Source of the DNA: Mycobacterium sp.
Lineage (GTDB): Bacteria > Actinomycetota > Actinomycetes > Mycobacteriales > Mycobacteriaceae
Direction: 5' to 3'
Assembly: GCA_025965895.1 (NCBI GenBank)
Contig: JAOPWC010000137.1
Location: 1 to 44,628 of the forward strand
DNA length: 44,628 nucleotides
The position numbers and the translations under genes were made by a program. Below, piece by piece: positions 1 to 8,772 of this stretch (position 1 is the stretch's first letter; every line of letters starts with the position of its first letter). Below the pieces are notes generated by a model. The model was not told where the DNA came from and did not search any database. It saw nothing but the letters and a program-made list of their open reading frames with translations.

Positions 1-582
1 CACGATCCGCGGATGGGCCTGAGTGGGCGGTTTTTCGAGATCGCGTTCGAGGACTACCACAAATTCGGTGGCCGGCAGTTCGTTAACGAGCTGCCGTCCG
101 GCGGCTGCTCCCTGCACCTGGCGCCGGTCGCGTTCTCCGCCGGTCGCCGGATCGCCGGGCCCATCACCACAATCGAATACGCAGGTCTGCTGCGGCTATG
201 GTACTCGGTGCAGATCGACCGCGACCGCGCCGATCACCCGCTGCGCGCGTCGCTCACCATCCGCGCCGAGAGGGACGTGATCGGCTCTCCGCCATTCGTC
301 CTGATCAACAACCCCGACCGAATCCCGTTGAGCATCAACGACGGTGAGCCCATTGACGTGGCACCGCTCAACGAACGCGGCGAGCTGGCCGAACGGCCGG
401 CCAAGGAGTTCTATTGGTCGGCGCTGCGAGCCGACGGCCCTTCGGAAGTGTGGGCCGGAAACATTCACGGACGGCATGGCTGGATCCGGCTCTTCGCCAG
501 CCTTGAGGCATACCGGCTACGGCAGCTCGCGCTGCTAGATCCGCCGGTCGGCGCACTGCAGCTCAGCCGGGCGCAGCGATGA
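1..582 (+). CDS. Unrecognised protein, 5'-truncated, first gene of the GTPase operon
   Basis: The frame is open from the first base of the window, so the gene probably begins upstream; the first internal ATG is at 13. About 190 residues are visible, with no signal peptide or membrane segment. I do not recognise the family. The C-terminal part is rich in aromatic and charged residues (EFYWSALRADG, then HGRHGWIRLF). Its TGA (580-582) overlaps the ATG of the next gene (579-581), which implies translational coupling to the GAP1-like gene. By position it should be a component of the GTPase system, possibly the C-terminal part of a larger protein. Function is not assigned. Confidence 0.6.
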   Translation, partial: HDPRMGLSGRFFEIAFEDYHKFGGRQFVNELPSGGCSLHLAPVAFSAGRRIAGPITTIEYAGLLRLWYSVQIDRDRADHPLRASLTIRAERDVIGSPPFVLINNPDRIPLSINDGEPIDVAPLNERGELAERPAKEFYWSALRADGPSEVWAGNIHGRHGWIRLFASLEAYRLRQLALLDPPVGALQLSRAQR

Positions 583-3068
583 CCACCCGGTACGCACAAC
601 TGAGCTACACGTCGTTCGACACGGCGGGCTCGGCGGGCGGCTGGCGCGTCAAACAAACCGCCGGCGACCTCGCCGACCCCGAACAAACTCTCCTGCTATC
701 CGGCGTGCACACAGGGCTGAACCCAGTTAAGCCGATACCCTCGTACCCGACCCTTGAGCAGCTGCAACAGGTTCCGCGTCGACTCGCGTATCGGCGCGTC
801 AACCGCGACACCGCCTGCTATTGGCACACCGTGCCCGCGGGCGCCGACCACACGGGCCGGCCGGGCAACATGTTCGTTCACGCGCTGCTGGACCGCGAAG
901 CCGGCGAGCCGGATGCCCCGTACCGACCGATCGAGCTGTGGCGCTCCCCGCGTTGGCTCTACCCCTATGGCGCGACGGCGGTGGTCCGCGCCGAGCTGCC
1001 CGCCGATCCGCCCGGCCCCGGCGGGGTCGTGACCCGTGAGAGCGTCGTCGAGTTCGCATGCGACACCGGCACGTGGCGGCTGGCCACCCTGTTCGGTCTG
1101 CTCGACGCGGTCGCGGCAGCCATCGACGGCGGCCCGGTCGTCGTGCTCGGCGTCGACTCGGTCGACACCGCCGCGCAGTGGATCGGCTTGGTGAGCTTCC
1201 TGATGTCGCCGGGAACCGCGCGGATGCTCAATTTCTCCACCTTCGACCGCGCCGGGCAGCTCGGGTTTGCGACGCGGGTCGGTCAGCATCTCAGCGCGGT
1301 GCCGCGCGACGACCTCATCGACGCACCCGCCGGTGTGGTGGCGATCGATGAGACGCAAACACTTTCGCTGGGCGAGTTGGGCGGCGAACCGCACCGGACG
1401 GCGGCGGGACAGCCGATCGCGGTGACCGCCTGGTCGGGGATGGCGCAGGTTGCGATGCTGGACCCCGACTCGACGCGGCTGCTGCTCACCGACATCGACG
1501 CGTTCTCGGCGCGTGTCACCGACGCCGGTTTGCACCCGGCCTGGCCGATGGCGATGTCGGTGGCCACCCGCTCGCGATTCGCTGACGCCGCGCACGAAGC
1601 CCGCTCGGTGATCGCGGGCCACTCGCCACGCGGCACGGTCGCCGACGCGGTGATCGTGCACACGATCACCGAAGTGGTACGCGGCCTCGCCGGTGCCAGC
1701 ACCGCCGATGCGCTGGCGGCCGCGCGCGACGTGCCCGACGGGCTCGCAGCCGTGGCGGCTGACGCCATCTACCTGTGCCGCGCGATCTGCGATGACGACT
1801 GGCTGGACCGCCCGCAACGGATCCCGTTGGGCCGCACCCGCTATCACGGCCAACCGGTCCCTGCCGAGCTGGCGGCCGCAATTCCCGCCGCGGTCAAAGC
1901 GGCCGGCGAGCGGGGCCCGGAAGGGGTGCTGCGCCTCGCCGACATCCTGGCGAGGGTGGGCATCGACTGTGACCTCACAGCTGTCCTCGAGGAGCAGGTG
2001 CTGCCGGTCCTGCGTGACCCGCAGCTTGGCGCGCGCCTGATCCGCCGCCTCGGCGCGAGCATCGGCGTCACCTGCCGGCTCGGTGTGGCGACCGCCCTGC
2101 TGGGGCCGGCAGCGGCGACAGATCAGCCTGTCCTGCTCATCGGCGATGACGTGCTGGACTGGCTCGCCCATCGTATGACGGCGCCGACGGCCGACGAGCT
2201 GGCCGAGGCGCAGCCCGGGGACCATACCTGGACCCGCGGGGTGCTGTGTGCTCTTCGCGCGTTGCACTTGGGGTCGGAGTCACCGCGTGACCGGCGGGCC
2301 GCGCGCTGGTGGTCTGGTATCCAGGGACTTTCGTCGTCGGACCTGCCCGACGACGAGGTGGCGCCGCGGGAGCCAACGGAATTGTTGACCCCGGACGGGG
2401 ACGGCGAGCTACCCGCCCGTGAGCTGGTTCGTACCCTGGCTGGCGCGCCCGACTCGGACGCGATAGTCAATTTGGCGGCCCGGGTCCTGACCGAGAATAA
2501 CGACGACACCGTGGTCGCGTGTGCGGCGGTACGGTTATACGAGCCGGACGACTGGATCCGGGAAGGTTATGTCCGCACCCATCAGACGGCCTACACCCCG
2601 CACTGGGACGAAGCAGTCGAAATGGCCGACCCCGACGCGGTGCATCACGACTTCGCCCGCCGGCTGCTGGTTTTGGCAGTGGTCGGCGTGGTCCTCGGCG
2701 CGCCGAGTCCGCGGTCGTGCGGTTGGCTGCTGACCGACGAGACCCTGGAAACAGAGGTCGTCGAGCGGGTCGCGGCTCTGGTGAACACAAATGCGCTGTC
2801 CGCCAATGAGGTTTTTGCGGTCGGTCTGCTGCCTCCCAACGGCGCCGTTGGGTTGAAGTGGCTGTTGCGGCGCGTGGCGGCCCGGCTCGCTGCGACCTTC
2901 CAATGGGATGCGGATCAGGTCAACGATGTGGCGCGGCTGATGGGCCAAATCGACGGAACGGGGGATGAGGAGTCGCTGCGCCGGTTCCGCAAGATGGTCC
3001 TTGACGTGCTGCACAGCCCGGCCGACGGAGCCGGCCCGGTAGCTCCGCCATCACGGTGGAGTCACTGA
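579..3068 (+). CDS. GTPase-associated protein 1-like (GAP1-N2 type) protein
   Basis: An 829-residue soluble protein. The N-terminal ~150 residues have the pattern I associate with the GAP1-N2 domain: an opening YAQLSYTSFD, then a TGRPGNMFVHALLD block, then a PIELWRSPRW-like stretch. The rest is long, mainly helical and Ala/Asp/Glu-rich, as expected for the middle and C-terminal GAP1 regions. GAP1 proteins are known from comparative genomics as constant partners of TRAFAC-type GTPases in predicted prokaryotic conflict systems; a biochemical role is not established. The start is coupled to the upstream gene by an ATGA overlap, and the TGA overlaps the next start as TGATG. The family call rests on recognised sequence pattern plus the downstream vWA and GTPase genes. 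Confidence 0.75.
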   Translation: MTTRYAQLSYTSFDTAGSAGGWRVKQTAGDLADPEQTLLLSGVHTGLNPVKPIPSYPTLEQLQQVPRRLAYRRVNRDTACYWHTVPAGADHTGRPGNMFVHALLDREAGEPDAPYRPIELWRSPRWLYPYGATAVVRAELPADPPGPGGVVTRESVVEFACDTGTWRLATLFGLLDAVAAAIDGGPVVVLGVDSVDTAAQWIGLVSFLMSPGTARMLNFSTFDRAGQLGFATRVGQHLSAVPRDDLIDAPAGVVAIDETQTLSLGELGGEPHRTAAGQPIAVTAWSGMAQVAMLDPDSTRLLLTDIDAFSARVTDAGLHPAWPMAMSVATRSRFADAAHEARSVIAGHSPRGTVADAVIVHTITEVVRGLAGASTADALAAARDVPDGLAAVAADAIYLCRAICDDDWLDRPQRIPLGRTRYHGQPVPAELAAAIPAAVKAAGERGPEGVLRLADILARVGIDCDLTAVLEEQVLPVLRDPQLGARLIRRLGASIGVTCRLGVATALLGPAAATDQPVLLIGDDVLDWLAHRMTAPTADELAEAQPGDHTWTRGVLCALRALHLGSESPRDRRAARWWSGIQGLSSSDLPDDEVAPREPTELLTPDGDGELPARELVRTLAGAPDSDAIVNLAARVLTENNDDTVVACAAVRLYEPDDWIREGYVRTHQTAYTPHWDEAVEMADPDAVHHDFARRLLVLAVVGVVLGAPSPRSCGWLLTDETLETEVVERVAALVNTNALSANEVFAVGLLPPNGAVGLKWLLRRVAARLAATFQWDADQVNDVARLMGQIDGTGDEESLRRFRKMVLDVLHSPADGAGPVAPPSRWSH

Positions 3069-3994
3069 TGCCGATCTACGTCTTGGGTGTACGCACGCGC
3101 AGCGTCGCGATTCCCAATCAGGCGTTGGCGCTGTCGATCAGCGGGTCTTTTGCCGATGCCGCGCTGCATATCCGGGCCGCGGCGGACCAGCCCGTGGTGC
3201 GCTCATCGGCGCAGCTGGCGGTGCTGCCGATCGTTACTGGCCCGCTCACCGTCAGCGTGGAGCCGGTCGGGGATGGCTCTTTCGGCCCGAACACGGTCAT
3301 TCACTTGTCAATTGGCCCCGATGCGCCCGGTGATGTGGATCCGGTCCAGGTGGTCTTCGATCCGATCGATGTCACCGGAGACAGCGGTGTCGAACTTGCA
3401 ACGCTGACGCCGGCCGGTACCCGCATCGAGGTAGCGGTCAGCGCGGTAGCCGACAGACCGCTGAGCCGGTTGGCTACCGCTGCGCGGGTGGCTGCCCGCA
3501 GCGTCATCGGACGCCGGTCCGAGCCGTCCGGCGGCGCGGTTCTCATCGCGGTGGACACGTCGGCGTCGATGCGGTCAGCGTTCATCGACGGAACTGCGGC
3601 AGCGGCGGTCGACGTCGTGGTCGGGATCGCCGACGCCGTGGGAGTCCCCGACGTGTCAGCAGTCCTCATCGGGGAACACCGCATACCCGTGCTGGCCGCG
3701 GGCGCGGCGACGCTTGCCGACGCCGTGCGCAGCGCCGAGCCGCGATGGTGCGCCGGCGCCCGATGGTCGGCCGTGGCCGCGGATGGTGCGCGCACTGTGG
3801 CGTGCACCGACTTCCCGACAATGGCGGTCCGGCAACGTTTTCCGGTGCTTGCCATCGCGACCGACCCTCGGCTGGAAGCCGACTGCGCGGTGCTGCACCC
3901 GCCGCGGCCGGGCGCCGACCCGGCCGCGGAGTTGCTGGCAGCGCCTGCGGTGCTGGAACAAATCGCGGTCTCGCTGGTGCGGAGGCTGATGTGA
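3068..3994 (+). CDS. vWA-domain protein of the GTPase operon
   Basis: A 308-residue protein. A beta-rich N-terminal half is followed by a von Willebrand A-like domain with a MIDAS signature (AVDTSASM, DxSxS form) near residue 165. Such domains bind a metal ion and mediate protein-protein contacts, so a scaffold or adaptor role with the neighbouring GTPase is likely. I chose ATG 3068 because it overlaps the previous TGA (TGATG) and has a GGTGGAG ribosome-binding site ending seven bases upstream. GTG 3056 is an alternative that adds four residues. The stop (3992-3994) overlaps the GTG start of the GTPase. No signal peptide is visible, so a cytoplasmic location is expected. Confidence 0.75.
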   Translation: MPIYVLGVRTRSVAIPNQALALSISGSFADAALHIRAAADQPVVRSSAQLAVLPIVTGPLTVSVEPVGDGSFGPNTVIHLSIGPDAPGDVDPVQVVFDPIDVTGDSGVELATLTPAGTRIEVAVSAVADRPLSRLATAARVAARSVIGRRSEPSGGAVLIAVDTSASMRSAFIDGTAAAAVDVVVGIADAVGVPDVSAVLIGEHRIPVLAAGAATLADAVRSAEPRWCAGARWSAVAADGARTVACTDFPTMAVRQRFPVLAIATDPRLEADCAVLHPPRPGADPAAELLAAPAVLEQIAVSLVRRLM

Positions 3995-5151
3995 CGAAGT
4001 GCCCGCGGTGCTTTTCTTTTCTGCGTGGCGACCGTTTCGCGTGGATGGTGGATCCCCGCATTCCCGGACCGCGGTTCCGGGATGCGGATGCGTCGGTCTT
4101 TTACGGAGCCGAAATTATGTCGCCGCAGATCTATAACGTCGCACGCCCACCCGGCTACAGGGGTCCGCTTCACACCGCAGCCGATGCGAGCCAAGCGCTC
4201 GGCAGCCAACCTGTCGTCGAAATTTGCACGATCTGTCACTTCGTCCTGCCCGAGGGATGGCGCCAGGGTCTCGCGATCTGCATTGCGATGGCCGGTGCCC
4301 GGGCGACCGGCAAGAGCATTTACATCGCGGTGCTGATCAAACAGCTCGAGCTGCTGTGCGAGAGCCTCGGCGTGGCAATGGAGCCGGCGAACGCGAGCGC
4401 GGCCCAAGCGTACGCCATCAACTACGAGACGCCGCTGTATATTCAGCGCGGGCTCATCCCGCCCACCCCGACGGCACAAATCCAGCCGCCGCATCAGCGA
4501 GAACCATTGACGTTCAGTATCGGTGCGTGGAACGGGGTGCGCCGGTTCGTGGTGTTGCGCGACGTCGCCGGCGAGGACCTCGAGGCGGGCAACACGTACG
4601 CCATGCATTTCAGGTTCTTCGCCAATGCCGACGCGGTGTTTTTCATGTTCGATCCGTTGCGGATCAAGGGTATCCGCGATCAGCTACAGGACCTATTACC
4701 GCAGCAGGGATGGGGCGGCGGGGACCCCCGGTCCGTGCTTAGCAATGTACTGCTCGCGGTGGGCTCGGGACAGCCCAGGCTGGCGGTGATCGTGTCAAAG
4801 TTCGACGCGCTGCGGGCGTTACGCGACGTGGAGGGCTCGGACTGGAGCTATGTGATGTCCAACTCCGGAGCGTCCTATCTACGCGACACGCCGACAAGCC
4901 GGCAGTACGACGAGGCTGACGGGCAACTGTTGCATGCGGAAGTGCGCAGCCTGCTGCTGAGGCTGCACGGCGGTGCCATCGTCACCGCGGTCGAAAACCC
5001 GTCCACCGGAGTACCCCTGCCGCATCGCTACTTCGTGGTCTCGGCCCTGGGCCAACCACCCGTCGGAAACCAGTTGAACGCGCGCGGCATTGCCCCATTC
5101 CGTTGCGCAGACCCGTTGCGCTGGGTCACCACCGGTTACAAGGTGTTGTGA
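3991..5151 (+). CDS. Zinc-ribbon TRAFAC-class GTPase (double-GTPase-like)
   Basis: A 386-residue protein starting at GTG 3991, in a four-base overlap with the vWA gene. Two Cys pairs (CPRC at residues 4-7, CTIC at 79-82) suggest a zinc ribbon. A P-loop follows at about residues 102-109 (GARATGKS), then a DxxG-type switch in VVLRDVAGED, and a base-recognition motif VSKFD in place of NKxD. All core motifs are intact, so it is probably active. It resembles the GTPases that travel with GAP1 proteins in predicted multi-component conflict systems. Its natural trigger and effector are unknown. An ATG-started version from further upstream in the same frame would overlap the vWA gene heavily and is unlikely. 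Confidence 0.8.
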   Translation: MTKCPRCFSFLRGDRFAWMVDPRIPGPRFRDADASVFYGAEIMSPQIYNVARPPGYRGPLHTAADASQALGSQPVVEICTICHFVLPEGWRQGLAICIAMAGARATGKSIYIAVLIKQLELLCESLGVAMEPANASAAQAYAINYETPLYIQRGLIPPTPTAQIQPPHQREPLTFSIGAWNGVRRFVVLRDVAGEDLEAGNTYAMHFRFFANADAVFFMFDPLRIKGIRDQLQDLLPQQGWGGGDPRSVLSNVLLAVGSGQPRLAVIVSKFDALRALRDVEGSDWSYVMSNSGASYLRDTPTSRQYDEADGQLLHAEVRSLLLRLHGGAIVTAVENPSTGVPLPHRYFVVSALGQPPVGNQLNARGIAPFRCADPLRWVTTGYKVL

Positions 5152-5155
5152 ACAG

Positions 5156-5323
5156 ATGAGCCGCGCAGCAGACATCGTAATCACCGGTGGGAGGCGCAGG
5201 ACGGCCCGAGCTCGGGGCGTTCAGCGATGGTGCGGCGGCCCGGACATTTGGCACGGCGGTGACCACCAAAGACTCGCGGGGATGCGGGTGAACTCGATCA
5301 ATCGGCATGAGACGCGCACATGA
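5156..5323 (+). CDS. Possible 55-residue small ORF linking the GTPase gene and the next gene
   Basis: An ATG five bases after the GTPase stop opens a 55-codon frame whose TGA overlaps the ATG of the next gene. The product is basic and Arg/Gly-rich, with no recognisable family. The only support is position: it fills the gap with coupling-style spacing at both ends. Another frame of the same interval also reads for about 30 codons, so the interval may instead be untranslated or degraded. Confidence 0.25.
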   Translation: MSRAADIVITGGRRRTARARGVQRWCGGPDIWHGGDHQRLAGMRVNSINRHETRT

Positions 5324-6297
5324 GCGACGGCGGGCATGGCGGCCCGAATGAGCCGTACGACAGTGATCGGTTCCACGCCAGCCCCTATGGCGAGCCTCCG
5401 ATCATCTGGGCCCCACTGCCGGCACGTCCGCGCAAGGTCAACGCCTTCGCCACCTTGTCGCTGGTGTTCGCGTTCGTGTTCGCACCTATTGGGGCGGTGT
5501 TTGGCCATCTCGGTCTGTCCCAAATCCGACGTTCCGGGGAGCGTGGCCGCGAGCGCGCCCTGATCGGACTGACACTGTCGTACGTGTTTACCCTCGTCGC
5601 GGTAGCGGTGCTCGTGGTCTGGACCGTCGTGGGCATGCGCTCGGAGAGCTCATCGACGGTCGCGACCTCCCCAACTGCAGCAACTAGTTCCGTGACTAGT
5701 CCCGTGCCGGAGCAGCCGCTCGTGACGGCAGCCCAACTCCCGAAGTTGCTGCTGAGCATTGACGAGGTCAAGCAGTCCGTTCACGCGCCGAACATGGCCA
5801 AGGTCGCCGATACAGCGGCCCTTAGCGGCTCTCAGGGACTCGCCGTCACCCCACCCGAGTGTCTCAGCGCGGTATTCGGCGGAGCGGCGCAGGCGTACCA
5901 GCACAGCCTTGCGCGCGGCGTATTCTCGCGGGCCATCACGGGAGAGGGCACTGACGGTATGGTCGACCTGAACGAGACCATGACGACGTTCGATAACGCG
6001 TCCGCTGCAACTCATTTGGTGTCCCAGTTAATCGGTGAGTGGCGGGGCTGTGCGGGCAAGTCGGTCACCGTGGTCTCGAAAGGCAACACAATCACGATCG
6101 ATGTGGGACAACCGGTAGCGAACGGCACAGTGATGACGCTTCAGACCTCGCTGCGCGACGCTGTGGCGGGTTTCAGTAGCGACCGGGCCATTGTGGCCAA
6201 GGCCAACGTCGTGATCGACTTGGATGCACAGGGTGTCGACATGGGTGATGCGCTCAAGACGCTGGCGGACCAAATCCAGGCGAGGGTGCCCAGCTGA
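5320..6297 (+). CDS. DUF4190 membrane protein with PknH-like extracellular sensor domain
   Basis: A 325-residue protein. Residues 1-35 are a Pro/Gly/Tyr-containing cytoplasmic tail. Two hydrophobic segments at about 42-65 and 85-108 with a GxxxGHLGLSQIRRSG loop between them are typical of DUF4190. A Ser/Thr-rich linker then leads to a domain of ~200 residues resembling the mycobacterial PknH-like extracellular sensor domain, with two cysteines (PPECLS and WRGCAG) placed to form a disulfide. It should sit in the plasma membrane with the sensor outside. There is no kinase domain, so it may bind ligand or act as a lipoprotein-like accessory protein. Its ATG overlaps the preceding small ORF, so it may be co-transcribed with the GTPase system, but a functional link is unproven. 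Confidence 0.75.
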   Translation: MSDGGHGGPNEPYDSDRFHASPYGEPPIIWAPLPARPRKVNAFATLSLVFAFVFAPIGAVFGHLGLSQIRRSGERGRERALIGLTLSYVFTLVAVAVLVVWTVVGMRSESSSTVATSPTAATSSVTSPVPEQPLVTAAQLPKLLLSIDEVKQSVHAPNMAKVADTAALSGSQGLAVTPPECLSAVFGGAAQAYQHSLARGVFSRAITGEGTDGMVDLNETMTTFDNASAATHLVSQLIGEWRGCAGKSVTVVSKGNTITIDVGQPVANGTVMTLQTSLRDAVAGFSSDRAIVAKANVVIDLDAQGVDMGDALKTLADQIQARVPS

Positions 6298-6520
6298 GTC
6301 CTCGGCTCATGAGCGGGTGTCCCATCGTCAAAGCGTTTCCCACTGCGGCATGCCTACTATCAGCAGCGGCCTGCGGGTCGGCGACCACATTGCGCGCCTC
6401 GATAAGAGTTAGCTCGGCGATGTATCCGGGCTCGTCGTAGGCGTCGCAGAAGATGCTTCTGTCGGCGCTGTCGCCGGTGTACTGCCAGCCGAAGATTGCC
6501 CGACCGGAAGTGCCGTCTGC

Positions 6521-6815
6521 TCAGTCAAAGTTATTCGGACACCCTATGTCCACGTAGCCGGTCGGGAGCGTTTTTTGGCCGGTTGGCGGACCGTCAGGAT
6601 TATGGATGACGTCGACCCAGCACTTGGACAGCGGGACAGTGGGATAACCGGTGACCCAGTTGATCTGGACGGGTGTAGTCCTGGGCTTGCCGCTCTCGAA
6701 GGGTGTCGGCGGCCGACTGGTTGCCGGGTGCCGACCAAACCGGTTCGGCCGCGGCGATCGGCGCGACGGCTATCGCCGCGGTCCCTCCAGCAACCAACAA
6801 CGCGCGAAGTACCGC
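6521..6815 (-). pseudogene. Small exported mycobacterial protein, frameshifted
   Basis: On the minus strand, one frame gives a signal-peptide-like stretch (LRALLVAGGTAAIAVAPIAA, then AEPVW) running to about 6675. The next frame continues as QINWVTGYPTVPLSKCW and ends VDIGCPNNFD with a TGA at 6521-6523. This two-part pattern (Ala-rich signal peptide, then a short domain with two cysteines) fits small secreted proteins common in mycobacteria. The frames join at a GGG run near 6671-6673, where one extra base would explain the break. No convincing ATG precedes the signal peptide in frame, so the start is also damaged or non-standard. It could be a recent pseudogene or a sequence error. Confidence 0.6.
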
Positions 6816-6821
6816 CCGGTC

Positions 6822-7328
6822 ATGCCCATCACCGACAACGACCGTCAGGCGCTCATCGATCTGCTCGCCGCTGCGAGACGCAAGGCCGTCTACTCCCTGG
6901 CCGTCGCGGTCTACCGGAGGTGGAAAGCGCTGCGCGACGAGCAGGGCGGCATGGCCCAGCCACACGAGTCCATGGAGATTTCCAAGCGCCGGCTGCTCGC
7001 CAGCCGCCCCGGCTCACGGGAAACCCAGCACCTCACCAAAATGGCCTTGTGGGTGGGCGCGGCAAGCCATCGCGGATCGACGAGGCCGCTGGGGAGGCGA
7101 TTTCTCTACCGGCGGGTCACCGAACCCGCCCGGTTCACCGAGGTCGCCGAGACCTTGGCTGGCGTTGTGGCGCACTACGCCGACTCAGCCCCGCGCGGCT
7201 GGGCGGACGTCGCTGATCAGTGGCTGCAGCCGCGTGCGTTCGGCCGCGAAGGCGCGTACCTCACGTATTCGCTGCTCTATTCAGTGTCCGCCCGCTTCGA
7301 CCCAGCAATGCTGGACGCAACAATCTAG
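6822..7328 (+). CDS. Hypothetical protein
   Basis: The 168 residues from ATG 6822 (MPITDNDRQALIDLL) are Arg- and Ala-rich and predicted helical, with no signal peptide, membrane segment or motif I recognise. The frame is open a further 57 codons upstream, but that part overlaps the exported protein on the other strand and reads as low-quality sequence. No strong ribosome-binding site precedes ATG 6822. It may be a real small accessory gene or the remnant of a longer one. Confidence 0.4.
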   Translation: MPITDNDRQALIDLLAAARRKAVYSLAVAVYRRWKALRDEQGGMAQPHESMEISKRRLLASRPGSRETQHLTKMALWVGAASHRGSTRPLGRRFLYRRVTEPARFTEVAETLAGVVAHYADSAPRGWADVADQWLQPRAFGREGAYLTYSLLYSVSARFDPAMLDATI

Positions 7329-7457
7329 CCCCGCAGTGCTGCGTAGCGGATGATCCAGTATCTTGCAATTACCGGTCCACCAAGGCATTTCATGGATGAG
7401 ATCTGTTATCCATGACGCTGGCGGTGCGGGCCTCATCTCATACCCCGACGCCTCTTT

Positions 7458-7472
7458 CTTCTTCTTCTTCTT
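7458..7472. repeat. (CTT)5 microsatellite
   Basis: Five perfect CTT units, preceded by a CTCTT variant, lie between the hypothetical gene and the SDR pseudogene. In one plus frame this codes a run of Phe, but no credible gene uses it. The interval 7329-7509 otherwise shows nothing recognisable. Confidence 0.8.
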
Positions 7473-7509
7473 CCTGCTCGTCGGTAACCGCCGCAGACGT
7501 CGTCACCGG

Positions 7510-8298
7510 CTATCGATACACGCCTCCGGACGGTGGGATGACCTGGCCGTAGAACGATTCCGTGAGATCAGAACATAAATACAGTCCGAGGTGGGCGGAC
7601 TCTTCAGCCGACACCATCTTCTTGGCCGGCATCCGGCTGGTGAGCTTGTTCCAGCTGTCCCCTTGTTCCGCCGACACCACTGCGCATGAAATTGTTGCCG
7701 ACGTTCTCCTGCGCGACTGCATTGACGTTGATGTTGAACGGTGCCAGTTCTAGACCGATGGCCTTGACCCACGCGTTCTGCGCTCCTCGGGATGCGGCGT
7801 AGACCGATAAGAAGGCCGGCGGCACGCATCGACGATCTGGGTCAGCAAGGTCGCGGCGCCCGTGATTCCGGCGAGTCCGGTGACGGCAACGATCTTGCCG
7901 CCGCCTTGGTTCTTCATGCGCGTGACAGCAGAGCGGTTCACGCGGCAGAACGAGAAGAAGTTTTGTTGGAAAACATGATCCACGCGCTCTTCGTCGATCT
8001 CGTCGAAAGGAATCGATTCAACGATGCCGTGGTTGCTGACGAGAATGTCGATGCGCCCGAATTGCTCGATCGATGGCGCCGAACATGGCTCGACGTCTTT
8101 CGGTTTCGTAAGATCGGCCTCGAGAATGAGACCGCCGCCGGGGTTCTTGCTCGCACATTCTGCATGAGGTTCTGCGTCGGCGCGCGTGCGGTCTTGCGCG
8201 CAGACAACAGCTCCCGCTTCGGTGAATGTCTTGGTGAACGCCGGGCGCATGTACTGGGACACTCCGGTGATTAGCGTTACCTTGCCGTCAAGGCGCAT
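7510..8298 (-). pseudogene. Short-chain dehydrogenase/reductase, two frameshifts
   Basis: The gene starts at ATG 8298 with an AAGGAAG ribosome-binding site. It reads as an SDR of the atypical subgroup with a TGVSQYM nucleotide-binding loop and a YxxxR rather than YxxxK active site (VYAASRGAQ). The first frame runs through ILVSNHG and GKIVAVTG to about 7830. The second carries the active site and ELAPFNINVNAVAQ to about 7676. The third carries MVSAEESAHLGLYLCSD and ends GGVYR at 7510. Summed length (~260 residues) is normal for an SDR, so nothing large is missing; two small indels break it. Redox substrate unknown. Confidence 0.8.
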
Positions 8299-8772
8299 CG
8301 TCAGGCTTCCTTGTCACACGCCGAGCGCCATGAAGGCTGTTGGGGTGCTGCGGCTGGGCGGCGCGGGGGTCTCCCACCGGGCAGACCGGTGCGCCCAGAG
8401 CCGGCCCAACCGAGCTGGCGTTTCAACGTAGAACTGCTCACCGCGTGCCCAGAAATGTGCACGGTGTGCACGAGTCGTCCGCCACCGGACGAAGTGCGCC
8501 CGAGCCGATCTAGCGTCGCTGCGAAGGCCTTCCCATCCAACGAGGCCAGGCCATATCACGACGGGACAGCTCATGTCACAGCGCGCTGCAGGTCCTGAAC
8601 CGCCCACCGGCACGTTCATCGGCGGAGCAGGCACACATGGCGACCCACTATCACGGCACGGGACAACGACGCAGACACGCTCTGGTAGCGGTGAGATAGG
8701 GGAATATTTGGTGACAGGCACGTATCGCCCGACGCCATTAGACAGAGCGGTTCAAATACTTGAGGAGTGGTA
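8299..8772. other. Intergenic, no recognisable gene
   Basis: This lies between the divergent SDR pseudogene and the esterase gene. Open frames exist on both strands but none resembles a known protein or has a good ribosome-binding site. It should hold the promoters of the two divergent genes, but I could not place them. Confidence 0.5.

Noticed and set aside
696..2267. Long minus-strand open frame opposite the GAP1-like gene
   Set aside because: Its product is Arg/His-rich and low-complexity, as expected for an antisense frame in high-GC DNA, while the plus frame reads as a coherent protein with coupled neighbours.
3301..4608. Minus-strand open frame opposite the vWA and GTPase genes
   Set aside because: It spans two well-supported genes and has biased, repetitive composition with no recognisable domain.
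7440..7490. Possible hydrophobic membrane peptide from the Phe run
   Set aside because: The Phe run comes from (CTT)5 and no plausible start or conserved context supports translation.
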